Assembly: GCF_018687715.1 (NCBI RefSeq) | Contig: NC_056767.1 | Location: 6,372,001-6,436,000, forward strand | DNA from: Carya illinoinensis | Taxonomy: Eukaryota > Streptophyta > Magnoliopsida > Fagales > Juglandaceae | Direction of reading: 5' to 3' | Length of the DNA: 64,000 bases | Part shown: positions 26,886 to 38,086 of the stretch, one piece after another | Position numbering within the stretch: the stretch's first letter is position 1 | Layout of the letters: every line of letters starts with the position of its first letter | Position numbers and translations under genes: made by a program | The notes under the pieces: generated by a model | What the model was told of the DNA's origin: nothing | Database searches by the model: none | Seen by the model: only the letters and a program-made list of their open reading frames with translations

Positions 26886-27077
26886 TATGGTGGAAAGAGG
26901 AATGTGCTTATTTTTTTGTTTATTTTTAGATTTTGAAGAAAATACCATTTTCCTTTGTATTCCCCTTCTGATTAGGATACCTCTAATGTTTTCCACGTGC
27001 CAATCTCTTAGTTGTTGTGCCCTTAGAAATTCAAGAACAAATTTCATTGCCAAAGCAAGAGATCATCCACAGTAAAA

Positions 27078-27272
27078 AAGATATGAGATCAGATGGTTTT
27101 AGATTATAGATAAAAATTGAATAAATATTATTAGAATATTATTCTTTAATATTATTATTATTATTAGATTTGAAAATGTTGAATTATTTATTATATTTTG
27201 TGTGAAAATTTAAAAAAGTTAATAATGATGAGATGAGATGAAATGAAACACTTTTCGAATCCAAACAAGGTC
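27078..27272 (+). mobile_element. MITE family A copy
   Basis: Starts near AGATATGAGATCAGATGG, contains TTGAATTATTTATTATATTT and ends ATGAGATGAGATGAAATG followed by TCCAAACAAGG. It lies about 225 bp upstream of the RTM2-like start codon, so it may overlap the promoter. Confidence 0.6.
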
Positions 27273-27497
27273 TTGAGAAAGTGCCTAAAGACCTCAAAGA
27301 ATAAGTACAGCAAAAAGCTCAAGGAAATGAGCCAAGAAAAAGATCTATTCTTTTACCTTAACAAAAGGCAAACAAGACGTCCTATACCAAACCTTTTAAA
27401 TGCTCTTCCATATGTATACACACATACTAGTCATTGTCTAAAGACTTCCATAAATTTATGCACTAAAAGTCTCAAAGAAAAGCAAAGGCAGCATCCC

Positions 27498-28426
27498 ATG
27501 GCAAACAACGATGGATGTGGCAACCTAGACATCAATTACGTTGATTTTGAACCTTATTGTAGGTGGCGAAGAGACGAGAAGATCAAACGAGAAGACCCAA
27601 GAGACAGGAAAATCAAACGAGAGTTAGGAGACATTCTTGAGGTCCATCTCTATGGTATATTTGTAAAAGAATAATACAAACACAACTATAGTCTATTATT
27701 GCAAGATCTTTATATAGCTATCTAATAACATATTGAATTATACACGCACGCACAATATTATACGTATTGAATAATAGTCTCAATTTATTTGTATTTATTT
27801 TTAAATTTGAATTTTAAAATTTTCACTATTTATAGTAATTAAATTAGCACACCGGCACGTATGGTTGCATAAGTAAAATTATAATTATAGATAGTATTTT
27901 CCTTAGTAAATAATTGAAGTCTCAATGACTACTACAAGGTAGTGATCATAGAGTAATGTTGCAAGTCAAAACAAACTATATCTATTGCATGCATTCATGT
28001 GGATGGATGTGGTGTTTAATTTCTGATTTCCTAAATTTATAAAGATTTTTCTTCCTCATGTGATACTTTGTAGGATTCAAAAAGGAACAACTGAAGGTTT
28101 CCATGGCCGGGAAAACCTTGAAAGTCAAAGGAGAAATGGAGCCGGATGAGAATAAATTGATCAAAAGATTTTCTAAAGAAGTCGATATTTCCAAGGATTA
28201 TCAGACAGACAACATAAAAGTTACGTTTATTCGTGGTGTTCTTTCCTTCACAATGCTTAAGAAAGTTCCCTTGTGGAGGCAGGCATGGAAACAGCTTGGC
28301 TCAGAGGGTTTCCTTTGCACGACGGAAATGGACATGGAGAAGTTGGTGAAAATCACAGCAGCAGCCTTTCTTGGGATGGCTGTTGGGTATCTTGCATCCA
28401 ACCTTTTTTATTGTGAAGATGTTTAA
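27498..28426 (+). CDS. RTM2-like / HSP20-domain membrane-anchored protein, copy A
   Basis: Two exons, 27498-27654 and 28074-28426, give 169 residues; the split Gly codon is restored as HLYGFKKEQLKV. The first exon gives a charged N-terminus (WRRDEKIKRE). The alpha-crystallin-type domain spans about residues 45-110 with GFKKEQLKV, the beta strand KTLKVKGE, FSKEVDISKDY and the C-terminal strand GVLSFTML, where HSP20 proteins have G-V-L. A hydrophobic stretch near residues 145-163 (AAAFLGMAVGYLASNLFY) would anchor it in a membrane, as in RTM2-type proteins. RTM2 restricts long-distance movement of certain potyviruses in Arabidopsis phloem; the role here is unknown. The start is the first Met after the 5' UTR-like region and aligns with copy B. 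Confidence 0.8.
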
Positions 28427-28944
28427 GCTTTAAGGTTTGGTTGATTGAGCATGCTCAAGAAATATCACATTGAATGCAATAATAATAATAATAATAATAA
28501 TACTAATTCATCTTGTTTAATAAATTTGCTAAATTTATTCCATGTGGTTTTATATTTGAATTGTACTCTAATTTTAAATTATTTCCTTCAATATAATTTA
28601 TCTTCAACTTTGATCATTTTAATTCTTCCGTCGTAATTACGTTTACCCCGTTCATGAAACACGTGTCATGCATACCATTATAAATGTAGACACATCCCTA
28701 TTAAATAGGAAATAAACTTGCAAAAATAGGGAAAAAATAAACAAAAAAGTAATTTAAAACTAAAAAATACACCCCAAAAAAAAAAAAAAAAAAAAAAAAA
28801 AAGAGATCTATAAGACATGGCCAATCCACCAACATAGGAGTTCGAGGATGACCAACTCAAGCCTATGTATTTGCTCAAAGGGCAGGCGACAAACCCGCAA
28901 ATCTACAGGTAGTTTGTAAGAAAAGTTTAAAATTTTGAATTTTG

Positions 28945-29955
28945 GAGATGAAATATTGCGATATAAACAATTTAGAAGGTTGTGTCATATACACCAGCTT
29001 GCAAGTAAAAGAACTCGGGAGATAAATACACAAACTCCTCTCAAACTACTATTCTATTTATGTATACTCTTCAAACTATCAATTATGAGAATCATACCCT
29101 CAAACTATTAAAAAATGGTAATATAACCCCCCTTTCCCCTCAAAAGGACATTTTTTTTTAACCTTAAGAAAATATAATATATATTTTTATGTTTTTTAAT
29201 TTTAAAACAAAAAGTTTCTCAATTTTAATATTTTTAATTTTTATCAAGGGCATTTATGACATATTTTTATGGAGGGATAGATACATTATAATCTTTTTGA
29301 TTTTTTTAGGAGTAATTGTCGTAATTTATGGTTTGGGAGGATTGCGAATTAAGTGGTAGTTTGTCTATTTTACCCCAAAATTTTCTTAATCGAAGCGAAA
29401 TCTAAAAATGGGTTTAAGAGCAAGTTGGGAATGAAATTCCTAAGGGTAAATAAACATGTATTTGTATCGCCGCTAGAAATGAAAATATCGCCTTACTAGA
29501 GATCTATTGTAACCGCAAAATTAAAGCACTATGAAAATATCTGTAAAGGCAAGAACTTCATGTTTACTTATCAAAAGTTGGTGTAGAGGCGTAGACCATT
29601 GTAATGTCGCCTTAATAGCATATACACCAGTTTTCAAATCCTCAAGAAGAAAACAGAAACAGTAATTTTTACATAAATATTACAATTATTTTTATTTTTC
29701 TTGCGAATAATAAGTCTCCATACAAAACGCTCAATTTTGTCATCATTAGACGTTACTACTAAAAGAGAAATGCTTAATTTATACAGAGATTTTATAAAAA
29801 TGATTTTACGAATTGACATGACTTGATATAAAACACTATATTGTTAAGCTCTTTTCATTTTAAAATAGATATAATATTTTACATCTAACTACGCCAATTT
29901 ATAAGTTCACTTTTATCTTATCTTTGCAGATATAACACTTCTCTCATCTCCCTTT
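28945..29955. repeat. Duplicated spacer, unit 1
   Basis: Collinear with 31300-32364. Shared landmarks include AAGGTTGTGTCATA, ATACACAAACTC, TATCGCCGCTAGAAATGAAA and GCCTTACTAGAGA. With the flanking genes this marks a tandem segmental duplication. Confidence 0.8.
29767..29945. mobile_element. MITE family C copy
   Basis: AGAGAAATGCTTAATTTATA at the left, GAATTGACATGACTTGATAT inside, GATATAACACTTCTCTC at the right: inverted ends (AGAGAAATG against the complement of CACTTCTCT). It is also present at the equivalent place in unit 2 (32081-32270), so it predates the duplication. Confidence 0.6.
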
Positions 29956-30175
29956 GTCCTCCAAGGCCAAAATGAGTCACCTTTACTAACTTGCTGAGCA
30001 TGCGTGAATGGTCTGGCAACGACTTGATGCATATGACAACATTTCCACCCATACCTTACTCATTATCTCCCATTTCTCCTTTTCCCCCAATTTTTGCAGC
30101 TCTTTGGACAGATTACATGCATCAAACAGTACATATTTGCTTCTATCACCCTTCACATGAATATGTTTAACAGCA
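29956..30175 (-). pseudogene. DUF4220/DUF594 gene remnant 1
   Basis: On the minus strand it encodes IHVKGDRSKYVLFDACNLSK and EKWEIMSKVWVEMLSYASS, nearly identical to the C-terminal DUF594 part of the gene at 32365-34791. A small length change after YASSRC breaks the frame and the C-terminal tail is shortened. Only about 220 bp remain; at its other edge it joins the upstream region of RTM2-like copy B. Confidence 0.85.
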
Positions 30176-30350
30176 TCAAAGAATAAGCACAACAAATAAC
30201 CCATGGAAATGAGCCAAGAAAAAGATCGATTCTCTTATCTTAGAAAAAGCAAACGAGACCTCCTAGACCAAATCTTTTGGATGCTCTTCTCAAAAGAGAG
30301 ATCATATATACACACACTCTAGTGGTGAAGAAAAGCGAATGCACCATCCC

Positions 30351-30944
30351 ATGGCAAACAACGACGAATTTATCACCCTAAACCGTCGTTACATTGATTT
30401 TCAACCTTATTGCAAGTGGCGAAGAGACGAGAAGACCAAACAAGGGTTAGGAGACATTCTTGAGGTCCATCTCCATGGTATAATTTGTAAAGAATGATAT
30501 AGACACAACTATTGCATGATTTCAAGTATTACTTTTGTAAGGTGTTTAATCTCTGATTTCCAAAATTAATAAAGATTTTTCTCTCACATGGGTTGCTTTG
30601 TAGGATTCGAAAAGAAACAACTGAAGGCTTCCATTCATGGGAAAACCTTGAAACTCACGGGAGAAACCGAAGTGGATGAGAACACAGGGAGAAGATTTTC
30701 TATAGAAGTTGATATTTCCAAGGATTATCGGCCAGACAAGATAAAGGCAAAGTTTTCTCGTGGTGTTCTTTCCTTGACAATGCCTAAGAAAGTTCCTTTG
30801 TGGAGGCAGGCATTGGAACAGCTTGGCCGAGAGGGTTTCCTTTGGAATATGAAAATGGACATGAAGACGTTGGCATTAGCAGTCTTTCTTGGGATGGTTG
30901 TTGCCTATCTTGCATCCAAATTTTCTACTCTCCAACGTGTTTAA
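30351..30944 (+). CDS. RTM2-like / HSP20-domain membrane-anchored protein, copy B
   Basis: Exons 30351-30477 and 30604-30944 give 155 residues. It is a paralogue of 27498-28426 with the same MANND start, GLGDILEVHLHG splice junction, GFEKKQLKASIHGKTLKLTGE strand, GVLSLTMPKK strand and a C-terminal hydrophobic anchor (ALAVFLGMVVAYLASKF). The intron is only 126 bp against 419 bp in copy A, because copy A carries extra AT-rich sequence. The N-terminal charged segment is about ten residues shorter and the C-terminus ends in STLQRV. Both copies appear intact. An upstream Met at 30588 lies in the intron and was rejected in favour of the two-exon model, which aligns with copy A. Confidence 0.8.
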
Positions 30945-32364
30945 GGTTTGATTGATTCAGCCATTTCATGCTCATTGGATCAATATTTATCATATTGTAT
31001 GTACAAAATAACTCATCTTGTCCAATAAATTTCATAAATTTGTTCCATGTGGTTTTATATTTGAATTGATTGGTTCTGCCAACTTGGATCATTTTAATTC
31101 TTATATTGTAATTTCGTTTATCCGACTCGCGGATAAATGAAACACGTGCTGTCGTGTCATGCATACCATTATAAATGTTGCGTTAGCAATAACAACAGAT
31201 AGACATCGATACATACCTAGCAATAAATCTACTGGTTACTTTCCACGTCATTGACATGACATAATTTATTTACAAAAAAACATATAAAATTTAAATCTAG
31301 GAGATCGAATATTGCTGTATAAACAATTTGGAAGGTTGTGTCATACACACCAACTTGCAAGTTGAAGAACTCTTGAAGAAAATACACAAACTCCCCTCAA
31401 AGTACCATTCTATTTAAGTATATACTCTTCAAATTATCAATTATGACAATCATCCCCTCAAACTATTAAAAAATTGCAATATACCCCACTTTCCCCTCAA
31501 AAAGACATTTCTTTTTACCACTAAAAAAATAAAATATATATTTTTATGTTTTTTTAGTTTAAAACAAAAAATTTCCCAATTTTAATATTTTTAATTTTTA
31601 TCAAGTGCATTTATGACATATTTTTATTAAGGGATACATTATAATCTTTTGATTATTTGAGGAGTAATTGTCGTAATTGATGGTTTGGGAGGATTGCAAA
31701 TTAATTCAAGCGAAACCCTAAAAATGGGTTTAAGAGCAAGTTTGGAATGAAATTCCAAAGGCAAAGTGAACATGTACTCGTATCGCCGCTAGAAATGAAA
31801 ATGTCGCCTTACTAGAGACCTATTGTAGCGGCAAAATTAAAGCATGGTGAAAACATCTATAAAGGCGAGAACTTCGTGTTCACAAATCAAAAGTTGGTGT
31901 AGACCACTGTGATGTCGCCTTAAAAGCATATAAACCAGTTTTCAAATCCGCAAGAAGACAAGAGATAACAGAAACAGTAATTTTCACATAAATATTGCAA
32001 TCATTTTTATTTTTCTCCTGAATAATGACTCCCTAGACCATCCTCCAATTTTATCATCATTAGTTACTACTCAAAGAGAAATGCTTAGTCTAAACAGAAA
32101 TATTATAAAAGTAATCTTATAAACCGACATGACGTAATATGACACATCATGTTGTAAATCTCTTTTCGCTTTGAAGTATCTAATATTTCGCTTCAAATCA
32201 CGTCAATCACGTCAATTTATAAGATCACGTTTGTGTTAACTCCTCATAGATATAACACTTCTCTCCCTTAAAACACACCCCATCATCCCCTGTAACACAC
32301 TTCAAAATATAAAAATGAAAAAGCACAACGAAGTAAAGACAAGATCGATTCAACATGGATTGAA
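30945..32364. other. Intergenic region with duplicated spacer, unit 2
   Basis: The 3' flank (30950-31190) matches that of copy A, including CCATGTGGTTTTATATTTG and CATGCATACCATTATAAATG. From about 31300 it matches the unit 1 spacer. A family C MITE lies at 32081-32270. No gene is supported. Confidence 0.6.
32081..32270. mobile_element. MITE family C copy
   Basis: Ends AGAGAAATGCTTAGTC and GATATAACACTTCTCTC, with GACATGACGTAATATGA inside. It is orthologous in position to the copy at 29767-29945. Confidence 0.6.
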
Positions 32365-34791
32365 CTACTTACCCACAATCAATTTTGCCCTGGCATGACC
32401 CTCATTGATTAGGAACTGTTCTCCAAGTCCAAAATGAGCCATCAGTAACCAAACTAGGGTGATAAGCTGTCCACCTTTACTAACTTGTTGAGCATGCGTG
32501 AATGGTCTGCAATGGCTTGATGCATATGACAACATTTCAACCCACACTTTACTCATTATCTCCCATTTCTCCTTTTCCCCCAATTTTTCCAGCTCTTTGG
32601 ACAGCATACATGCATCAAACAGTACAGATTTGCTTCTATCACCCTTCACATGAATAGGTTTAACATGTGTATTCACACCGAGGAGGCTTTCACAAGCAGT
32701 ATGTTCCTGGGTTGGTCTTAGTCCCTTTCTGCTAAAGAATTTTTCTGCCTCAGCACATGTATCACGAAATCTTATCTGCCCAATACCTGCCACAGCAGAC
32801 ATCATAGTGGGTTGCATCACAAGAAGATATAGCATATAATCTGAAAGGAGCTTGCTGAATTCACGATGATCATTTGTTGAATCATCAGCAGTAGGGATTG
32901 CTATTCTCGCTGAATCATTAGCATTGACTTCCGTTTTCACTGAACCATCAGTTTTGCTTCCTTTTGCTGCAACATCAACTATGATACAGATTTCTTTAGC
33001 ATTGTGCCAAAGCCAATGGATCCATCTACTCACTATGCCTCCTTGTTTTGCTGGATCAGCACTTTTGTTTACTTCTTTTTCATAGCAAAGTTCAGTAGCA
33101 ATATGCCAAAGCAGAAGGCTCTCATCAAAATTAACGTTTACAACGTAGTCTGCTATTAATTTTTTATCTATTTCCAGATTCTCCACCTTTCCATATTCTT
33201 CGAGAACATAAGCACCTCTAGCTGAACATATTCTCTTGGTAGTTTCTGCATCATCTGCATCTTTAGACTTCTGCAGCAGCTCCGAAAAGATAAATTGCCA
33301 TAGTTTTTTTTTGAAGGGCTGGCTAGCAACATACTTCAGCTCATCGAGTAAATCCTTAACACCTAAATAATCAACGACTCTTTTCCAGCAATATTCCCAT
33401 ATAATTTTCAAATAACCAATCCACTTGGTAATGCCAAACCCGGACTCAACTTTGACTTCATGGAACTTTTTTGGACGTTCCTTGAGGCAATATGTTATCA
33501 AGTTGAATCCTGACACTGATTCAGACCACCTGCGAAGTATAATTGGTGTGGCCAGCTTTGAAAACATAGTATCAGAACCTTCCTTGCATTCAGCCCACCT
33601 TGAACTCTTAATTTTGAGGTATATTTTGAAGATGCTCCCAACAATGGGAAAATTCTTTGTCTTCTTGAGAGAAGCTATAGTCCAATCCGAGAAAATAAGC
33701 ATGAATAGAGCTATTAACTCCAAGCTCAAGGCACCGATCAACAGTGTGTAGGTAATTCCAATATCAGACTTACTTAAGTGAGGCTTGTGTAAAGAAATAA
33801 AGAGCGCTAGGGCCACCCAAATTGAAGTAAAGGAAAGAGCACGGAAGAAGTATCCTTTTACATCATGCACCACAACCACCTTAGTATAAAGAACTTCATA
33901 GATGAAGTTGAGTTCAACTTCTATCACTCTAAGCGCATCTTCTGGAGTTCTCACCTGGAAAAATGCTCGGCTCTCATTGCGCTCACGGAAGCTAAAGATG
34001 AGATCAACAATGAGTCCCTTAAAGATTTTGAAGAAATGGTAAGCATATTCCACAACTTCAAAATCATTTAGCCTGTCCTCTTTCACAGTAAAAAAGGCAA
34101 CCTTTGATTCTTTATCAGGCTCTGCTGTCAAATCTATATCTGCAGGAAGTCCGGCGTCTTTCTTTGAAGAGTATTCCTCCATGAGCTTCGCGTAGTTGGG
34201 CCCCGGATCTGGTTCCTTAAGCATGGATTCTCGGAAGCTACCCAAGCTTGCAAGATACAGAGAACGGGTCCGTTCAGCATACTTGACGATACCTGCGAAG
34301 AACATGAGGAGAGTCGCGAGCCATAGGTCGTTGGGAATTGTTTGCAGGAAGACATAAACTGTGGCTACAACCTGAAATACTAGGCTAAGGAAGTGCCTAA
34401 GCCAGAGCTCATTATCCTCAAGGGCAAAAGCAGTTATGGTGTCCGGGCCACCAAGATGTAACAGCAAGAACGGTGACCAAAATGCAAGAAGGGCACTGTT
34501 TGCACTTTGGGTTACATTGTGGGCACCGTTTGCATTTTGGGCACCGTTCTCGCTGGAGTTTTGACTGTTGGATATGAGTCCGACAGCAAAGCTGGCAGCC
34601 CAGTCGGCAAACAAGTAAGATACCCAGATGAGCAGGATGACCAACTTTTTTCCTGTTCGTTTTCTAAACGGAGCACCCAAAATCAAAATGGTTTGCAGTA
34701 AAAGGCTTAAGAGAATAACTCCCCTGATATTCTGCTTCTCCCATGTCTTCTTGAGTCTCTGCGGAATGACCTCCACCATTGATCTCCACAT
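32365..34791 (-). CDS. DUF4220 / DUF594 plant membrane protein
   Basis: A single uninterrupted 808-codon frame. Several hydrophobic segments lie in the N-terminal half: near residues 24-40 and 48-70, around LLAFWSPFLLLHLGG, VFQVVATVYVFLQ, WLATLLMFFAGIV, SIWVALALFISL and the pair around YTLLIGALSLELIALFMLIF. This is the DUF4220 layout. An Asn-rich insert (NSQNSSENGAQNANGAHN) lies near residue 75. The soluble C-terminal half ends with the DUF594 signature, including LFDACMLSKELE, WEIMSKVWVEMLSYASSHC and GGQLITLVWLLMAHFG. The biochemical role of this land-plant family is not established. The intronless structure is usual for the family. The Met at 34791 is followed at once by family-like sequence; a further in-frame Met lies four codons in. 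Confidence 0.9.
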   Translation of the reverse strand: MWRSMVEVIPQRLKKTWEKQNIRGVILLSLLLQTILILGAPFRKRTGKKLVILLIWVSYLFADWAASFAVGLISNSQNSSENGAQNANGAHNVTQSANSALLAFWSPFLLLHLGGPDTITAFALEDNELWLRHFLSLVFQVVATVYVFLQTIPNDLWLATLLMFFAGIVKYAERTRSLYLASLGSFRESMLKEPDPGPNYAKLMEEYSSKKDAGLPADIDLTAEPDKESKVAFFTVKEDRLNDFEVVEYAYHFFKIFKGLIVDLIFSFRERNESRAFFQVRTPEDALRVIEVELNFIYEVLYTKVVVVHDVKGYFFRALSFTSIWVALALFISLHKPHLSKSDIGITYTLLIGALSLELIALFMLIFSDWTIASLKKTKNFPIVGSIFKIYLKIKSSRWAECKEGSDTMFSKLATPIILRRWSESVSGFNLITYCLKERPKKFHEVKVESGFGITKWIGYLKIIWEYCWKRVVDYLGVKDLLDELKYVASQPFKKKLWQFIFSELLQKSKDADDAETTKRICSARGAYVLEEYGKVENLEIDKKLIADYVVNVNFDESLLLWHIATELCYEKEVNKSADPAKQGGIVSRWIHWLWHNAKEICIIVDVAAKGSKTDGSVKTEVNANDSARIAIPTADDSTNDHREFSKLLSDYMLYLLVMQPTMMSAVAGIGQIRFRDTCAEAEKFFSRKGLRPTQEHTACESLLGVNTHVKPIHVKGDRSKSVLFDACMLSKELEKLGEKEKWEIMSKVWVEMLSYASSHCRPFTHAQQVSKGGQLITLVWLLMAHFGLGEQFLINEGHARAKLIVGK

Positions 34792-36261
34792 TTTTTGTCA
34801 CTTTTTTTCCTTCTGATCTTTGGCTTCTACTATGGCTTCTTGACCAAAAGTCTCCCTTAGTAACACAACGGAAACAATGCAAGCTCGCCCATTTACTATG
34901 CCTCTGCGCCTCGGAACCTCTATCGAAGAAATTACGCCAAGCCACAAAGATGGAGAAGCAGAAGCTAGATCAGAGCGTGTCGGTCTAGTTTGTGAATCTG
35001 TGTTGTTGGGACTGAAAAATGGAGAAGCAAAGTAGGAGGTAGGAGGACAGTAAAGAGGAGACTTGGGGTCGTCGCGAAGGTTGAGGAGACCGGAGCAATA
35101 GACTAACCCTGGTTACATAAAGCCAGCTAACACGCAGACCAGGAAGTCAAGTCGTTATTTTTATTTATATATTTTCTGTCCTTTCCTTCTGTTTTGTTTT
35201 TAATAAAGAATCAATATTTAAATAATTTCATTACAAAGCCTCAGTTCCACCGCAGATGAACGGCAATTCTTTTCTGAATTGATTTAATTATTTCAATTCA
35301 ACTAATATTATTTTAACTGTTATATTTTTTAAAATTTTTTAAATAATAATAATAATAATAAATTATGTACTTACTTATTTTTATCACAAATTATCTCATT
35401 TCATTTCACTATTTAAATCTAACATAAGTCTAATTTGAAAAGTAAGTTTATATTTAAGTATTGTTTGAAATAATTTATAAATAATAATAAAATAATTTTC
35501 ATTAACTTATTTTATTAAATTTTAAAAATAGAGAAGAAAATTAAATAAAATATTATATAATTAAAAAATTATATTTTAATCTTGAAATTTAAAAAGCTTA
35601 TATTATTTGTTGTGTTTTGTTTAAAATTTTTAAAAAAATTGTATTAAATTTTGTATTTAAATAATAATTAGATAACGATTAAATGAAAAAAATTAAAATT
35701 TAAAATTAAAAAATATTTTATGTACCCATAGAATTTCTCAAAATTTCCAAAGCTTCTAAAATTTTTGAAAATTTTGTTTTTAAATATCACTCTACAGATT
35801 ATTACAATCATATTTATTCTTTACAAAAAATCACTCACCTTGTAAAAAGTCCCCCAAAACATTGAAGTAAAAAAAAAAAAAAGATAATGCAAATCTTCTC
35901 TTAATCTTATTATCTGCAATCATATATACTAACTAATATGATAAATCTTAAACAGTCTGATCATATGTCGATTATTTAAAGAAAAATGATATGATCATAA
36001 AAAGATTATATAAAAGTAATCCTACAAATTAACGTACTTTAATATGATTTGTCAGATTATAAAATTATTTTTATTATAAAATAAATTTAACAGGTAAGAT
36101 AAAATTATATCAATTTATAAAGTTAATTTTATATGATTATTTTATTGATATAATAGTACTCTTATTTAAATAAAAATCTCACTTGAAAGACACGATCATA
36201 CAAAGAACATAATTTAAAAGAAAACATGAGCAGAAAGAAGATAAAGATGTTCAATATTGAA
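34792..36261. other. 5' flank of the DUF4220 gene and intergenic region
   Basis: From 34792 to about 35150 the sequence is less AT-rich and probably holds the 5' UTR, possibly with an intron. A minus-strand TATATAAAT at 35163-35171 is a weak TATA candidate. Beyond 35200 it is AT-rich, with an eroded family A copy near 35290-35425 and a family C MITE at 35985-36178. Confidence 0.45.
35985..36178. mobile_element. MITE family C copy, diverged
   Basis: Contains AAATTAACGTACTTTAATAT and AAAATTATATCAATTTATAA in family C order and ends GATATAATAGTACTCTTA. Confidence 0.4.
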
Positions 36262-36372
36262 CTACTTAATTGAATGGCCCTCGTTGATTTGGAAAAGCGT
36301 TGCCTAAGGCCAAAATGAATGAGCAATCAGTGCTGACCAAACTAATTAAAGGTGATAAGCTGTCCATCATGA
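36262..36372 (-). pseudogene. DUF4220/DUF594 remnant 2, C-terminal end
   Basis: Similar to 32390-32478, which encodes the last residues of the DUF4220 protein. Shared blocks include CTCGTTGATT against CTCATTGATT, GACCAAACTAATTAAAGGTG against AACCAAACTAGGGTG, and GATAAGCTGTCCA. The match breaks off at 36372 and resumes with the next part of the gene at 43212, beyond the second retrotransposon. Confidence 0.75.
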
Positions 36373-36551
36373 GATATGACTCAATCTTACTTTTTGGTTG
36401 ATTGAATGCTTTGACCGTGTAATCGGTTCGATTGGTTGATACTAATTTTATATTTTTTTAAAGTACTGGTTATCCTTTTAAATTAATATTACGGTTATAT
36501 CGGTTTCGACCTGATTCGGTTTGGTTTTTTCAGTCTTAATAAAATACATAT

Positions 36552-36954
36552 TGATATAAAATAATATTATAAAATTGTATGACCATTTTGAGCTAGCCGT
36601 TAAATGTACAGTGCATAATACTAGCATAGTATTGCATAGTAACTAGCATAGTAAATGGCCGACATCGCACAGTACGTATAGTGCCAACATAGTACTGCAT
36701 AGTAACTGGCATAGTAAATGGCCGACATCGCACAGTGTGCATAGTGCCAACATAGTATTGCATAGTAACTGGCATAGTAAATGGCCGACATCGCACAGTG
36801 CATAGTGACAGCATAGTACTGCATAGTAACTGACATAGTTCCCTTTGTACGTCTATATATATCGTTGAATTCTTTAAGAAATTCATAAGTTTCATAACTT
36901 CTCTGAGTTCTATCTCTCTCTCTCCTTTCGATAGTTTTATAACACGTTATCAGC
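36552..36954 (+). repeat. 5' LTR of element 2
   Basis: Starts TGATATAAAATAATATTATA (the 3' copy starts TGTTGTAAAATAACATTGTA) and ends TATAACA. About half the LTR is a 63-bp tandem repeat with starts at 36625, 36688, 36751 and 36812, each holding CATAGTAAATGGCCGACATC. The TATATATAT at 36854-36862 is the candidate promoter. Confidence 0.9.
36625..36840 (+). repeat. 63-bp tandem repeats in the LTR
   Basis: Three full units and one partial, with units differing at a few positions. They produce periodic ORFs on the minus strand, which are not genes. The 3' LTR has the same array from 41626. Confidence 0.9.
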
Positions 36955-36968
36955 ACGAAAGTTCTGAC
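36955..36968 (+). other. Primer binding site of element 2
   Basis: CGTTATCAGCACGA immediately after the 5' LTR. TTATCAGCACGA is the primer site found in many plant Copia elements and differs from that of the Sirevirus-like element. Confidence 0.75.
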
Positions 36969-37046
36969 AATCTTGAAGCTAATAGTCCTCTACTTCAAGT
37001 AAGTTTTTCAATATATTTTTATATTCTTGATTTATATATGTAAAAA

Positions 37047-38086
37047 ATGTCAAATCTTACAAAATTAGAATTCGTTGTTGCTCTTAAAATTATTTATCTT
37101 GGATCCTTGATGCTGAGATCCATCTGGATGCGATGAACCTGGGAGATACAATTAAAGAAGGAAATCAAGGGTCCCTGCAGGACCGTGCTAAGGCAATGAT
37201 TTTCCTTCGGCACCATCTTCATGAAGAATTAAAAACTGAGTATTTAACGGTGAAAGATCCACTTATTTTGTGGAATGATTTAAGGGAGAGATATGAACAC
37301 CAGAAAGCTGTAATCCTCCCAAAAGCTCGTCATGATTGGATGCACCTGAGGTTGCAAGACTTCAAGAGTGTTAGTGAGTATAACTCTGCACTCTTTAAAA
37401 TTAGCTCGCTATTGAAATTATGTGGTGAAAAAGTCACTGATGATGACTTTTTAGAGAAGACATATACTACTTTTCATGCCTCGAATGAGCTCCTGCAGCA
37501 GCAGTATCGAGAGCGAAAGTTCAAGAAATATTCTGAACTTATATCTTGTCTTCTATTAGCTGAGCAAAATAATGAACTTTTATTAAGAAATCACCAGTCA
37601 CGTCCTACTGGTTCTATATCATTTCCTGAAGTGAATGGTATTAGATTTACATCATTCCCAGAAGCGAATGGTGCATCTTTTCAAAGAAAAAGAGGACGTG
37701 GACGTGGTAAGAAAAACTATAGAAGTGGAGGTCCTAGAAGTGACCACACTAAAAGGGATAATAATAGATATACACCGTACCACCAGAAGTGGTTCAACTC
37801 AGAGAATGACAAAGGTCCTCAAAACAAATTTTTAAAGAAAGATGAAGATGGATGTCATAGATGTGGTATGAATGGACATTGGGCTCGTACCTGTCGTACA
37901 GCCAAGCATTTGGTTGACTTATACCAATCTTCTATAAAAGAAAAAACAAAGAAATTTGAAACAAATTTTGCTGAACCATCATATGCTTTAAATTCTATAA
38001 ATGGAGAAGATATTACAAGTCTTGATATTTCTGATTTCTTTGAGGATTCTAGTGGTAGAGTTGATCATGAAAGTGTTCCTTTTTAA
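37047..38086 (+). pseudogene. UBN2-type gag of element 2, frameshifted near its start
   Basis: The likely original start is the ATG at 37047 (MSNLTKLEF), but the frame changes near 37085-37100, so the uninterrupted frame begins at 37133. That frame gives 317 residues: a gag-polypeptide domain (AKAMIFLRHHLHEELKTEYL to KYSELISCLLLAEQNNELLL), a basic Arg/Gly segment (KRGRGRGKKNYRSGGPR) and a zinc knuckle CHRCGMNGHWARTC (CX2CX4HX4C). Apart from the N-terminal break it is intact, in contrast to pol. In the family this would form the virus-like particle shell. Confidence 0.85.

Larger units (their letters stand above)
25315..27497. other. Intergenic region
   Basis: No gene is supported. A T-run at 25371-25390, one reverse-oriented family A MITE (26716-26885) and one forward copy (27078-27272) are present. 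The stretch 27273-27497 is probably promoter and 5' UTR of the following gene; it is similar to 30175-30350 upstream of the paralogue. Confidence 0.55.
28427..29955. other. Intergenic region with duplicated spacer
   Basis: Contains an (AAT)n tract (28479-28502), a 25-base A run near 28776, and, from about 28945, sequence closely similar to the spacer at 31300-32280. A family C MITE occupies 29767-29945. No gene is supported. Confidence 0.6.

Noticed and set aside
36593..36956. Minus-strand ORFs with repeated YYASYYA-type peptides (also at 41527-41942)
   Set aside because: They are produced by the 63-bp tandem repeats of the element 2 LTRs; period and location coincide.
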